From positions 124,001 through 188,000 of the forward strand of contig JAMPYF010000002.1 in the NCBI GenBank assembly GCA_023700805.1: a stretch of DNA of 64,000 bases. Direction: 5' to 3'. Origin of the DNA: Sulfuritalea sp. (GTDB taxonomy: Bacteria > Pseudomonadota > Gammaproteobacteria > Burkholderiales > Rhodocyclaceae). A program made the translations under genes and the position numbers. The notes under the pieces are model-generated. The model had not been told where the DNA came from. It made no database searches and was given only the letters and a program-made list of their open reading frames with translations. Shown here one piece after another: positions 63,295 through 64,000 of this stretch (positions are counted from its first letter, which is position 1; each line of letters begins with the position of its first letter).

Positions 63295-63930
63295 TTACTG
63301 ATTCTGGGCGCGCCCGCGGGGATTCCTCATGGGCGGGGCGACGACTCCCATGGATACGATGTATTTGAGCGCTTCATCGACGTTCATGTCGAGCTCGATG
63401 ACGTCTTTCTTCCTGACAAAAAAGAAGAAACCGTTAACCGGGCTGGGCGTGGTCGGGATGAAGACCCCGACGTGCTCTTCCGGCAACATGTCGGCGACAT
63501 CGCGGGCCGGATGCCCGGTCTGGAACGCCACCGACCATGCCTCGGGATGCGGATAGCGGACCAGCAAGACCTTGCGAAAGGCGACGCCGCTGCCCGAGAA
63601 CAGCGTGTCGCTGACCTGCTTCACGCTGTAGTAGATCGACTTCACCACCGGAATGCGCGCCAGCACGCCTTCCCAGAAGCGCACCAGCTTCTGGCCGACG
63701 ATGTTTGCCGTGATCAGCCCGGTGAGGAAGACCACCAAGATAGTCATCAGCGCACCGATGCCGGGAATGTATATCCCAAGCAGGTGCTCGGGCTGTATGG
63801 CTTGCGGCAGCAGCAGCAGGGACTGATCCATGGAGCGGACGATCAGCGACAAGACCCAGGCGGTGATGGCCAGCGGAACCCAGATCAGGAGCCCCGTGAT
63901 GAAATATTTTTTCAAGGCTACCGCAGTCAA
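63295..63930 (-). CDS. DUF502-family membrane protein
   Basis: This membrane protein of about 211 residues has two strong N-terminal transmembrane helices (YFITGLLIWVPLAITAWVLS and IPGIGALMTILVVFLTGL) and a C-terminal soluble domain with IYYSVKQVSDT. DUF502 proteins are of unknown function and commonly lie beside aspS in betaproteobacteria. The start is uncertain: I chose the TTG at 63930, which overlaps the fmdB stop (TTGA), but TTG at 63915 and GTG at 63966 are also in frame. Confidence 0.82.
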   Translation of the reverse strand: MTAVALKKYFITGLLIWVPLAITAWVLSLIVRSMDQSLLLLPQAIQPEHLLGIYIPGIGALMTILVVFLTGLITANIVGQKLVRFWEGVLARIPVVKSIYYSVKQVSDTLFSGSGVAFRKVLLVRYPHPEAWSVAFQTGHPARDVADMLPEEHVGVFIPTTPSPVNGFFFFVRKKDVIELDMNVDEALKYIVSMGVVAPPMRNPRGRAQNQ

Positions 63931-64000
63931 CTGTTGGCGGCGCAGCTGCCTGTCCCACCCTGGCACGGCGGCGGGTTGTCGCTCTTGGCGGCCGCGGGTT
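63927..64000 (-). CDS. FmdB-family zinc-ribbon protein, C-terminal part
   Basis: The end of a minus-strand gene is visible, reading PAAAKSDNPPPCQGGTGSCA, ending ANS before the stop at 63927. This proline- and cysteine-containing tail is typical of small FmdB-family putative regulatory proteins, which precede DUF502-aspS in related genomes. The start lies beyond the window. Confidence 0.7.
   Translation of the reverse strand, partial: PAAAKSDNPPPCQGGTGSCAANS

Overview
The window is GC-rich, densely coding DNA with no phage, transposase, rRNA, tRNA or CRISPR signature that I can see. Gene content and order point to a betaproteobacterium, probably a Rhodocyclales/Sterolibacteriaceae-like respiratory aromatic degrader. 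The clues are fmdB–DUF502–aspS, cytochrome c4–engB–hemB, hemA/prfA/prmC, argB–slmA, PurU and ThrH, together with many c-type cytochromes and two branched-chain-type (Liv) ABC importers. The taxon is inferred from synteny and not proven.

Layout. (1) 1–4.2 kb: a LysR regulator divergent from a TRAP importer (dctQ-dctM-dctP). (2) 4.3–10.9 kb: a metallo-beta-lactamase/beta-CASP protein, an indolepyruvate:ferredoxin oxidoreductase pair (iorA-iorB) and an arylamine N-acetyltransferase. (3) 11–22.5 kb, minus strand: an acyl-CoA beta-oxidation set (acyl-CoA dehydrogenase, two paralogous 4HBT thioesterases, SDR, thiolase, enoyl-CoA hydratase, feruloyl-CoA-synthetase-like ligase) and a Liv importer with a fused LivM-LivG and no binding protein. 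A divergent MarR gene with two operator-like palindromes controls the boundary. Together these look like a module for importing and CoA-dependently shortening an aromatic (phenylpropanoid-like) acid. (4) 23–27.4 kb: HD-GYP protein, 3'-5' exonuclease, spermidine-synthase-like protein and a secreted histidine phosphatase. (5) 27.5–32.5 kb: a second, complete Liv importer. (6) 32.7–36.2 kb: small cytochrome c, DUF255/thioredoxin-fold protein and a single CheY.

(7) 36.2–42.7 kb: an eight-gene minus-strand array starting with an octaheme tetrathionate-reductase-family cytochrome, then a cytochrome b, a cytochrome c without any methionine ligand, three YeeE/YedE sulfur-permease proteins and a triple-rhodanese protein. 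It is preceded by an FNR-like box placed exactly as in a class II promoter. This is the best candidate here for an uncharacterised system: anaerobically induced sulfur-oxyanion respiration coupled to sulfane-sulfur import. (8) 42.7–64 kb: housekeeping genes (ilvD, lgt, purU, thrH, hemA, plsB, prfA, prmC, engB, hemB, slmA, argB, nudB, aspS), plus hemerythrin, small heat-shock protein, a barnase-type RNase with its barstar, and a candidate 120-nt small RNA with an anti-Shine-Dalgarno loop between engB and hemB.

Superimposed on the genes are dispersed repeats. A 13-bp motif (GCCAGCGCCAACT) and close variants occur about 15 times in both orientations, even inside prfA, prmC and ilvD. A 100-bp hairpin repeat occupies at least six junctions between co-oriented genes and sometimes supplies the next gene's ribosome binding site. 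There are also a 76-bp MITE-like inverted repeat, an element at two convergent gene junctions, and a 28-bp inverted pair around the LysR gene.
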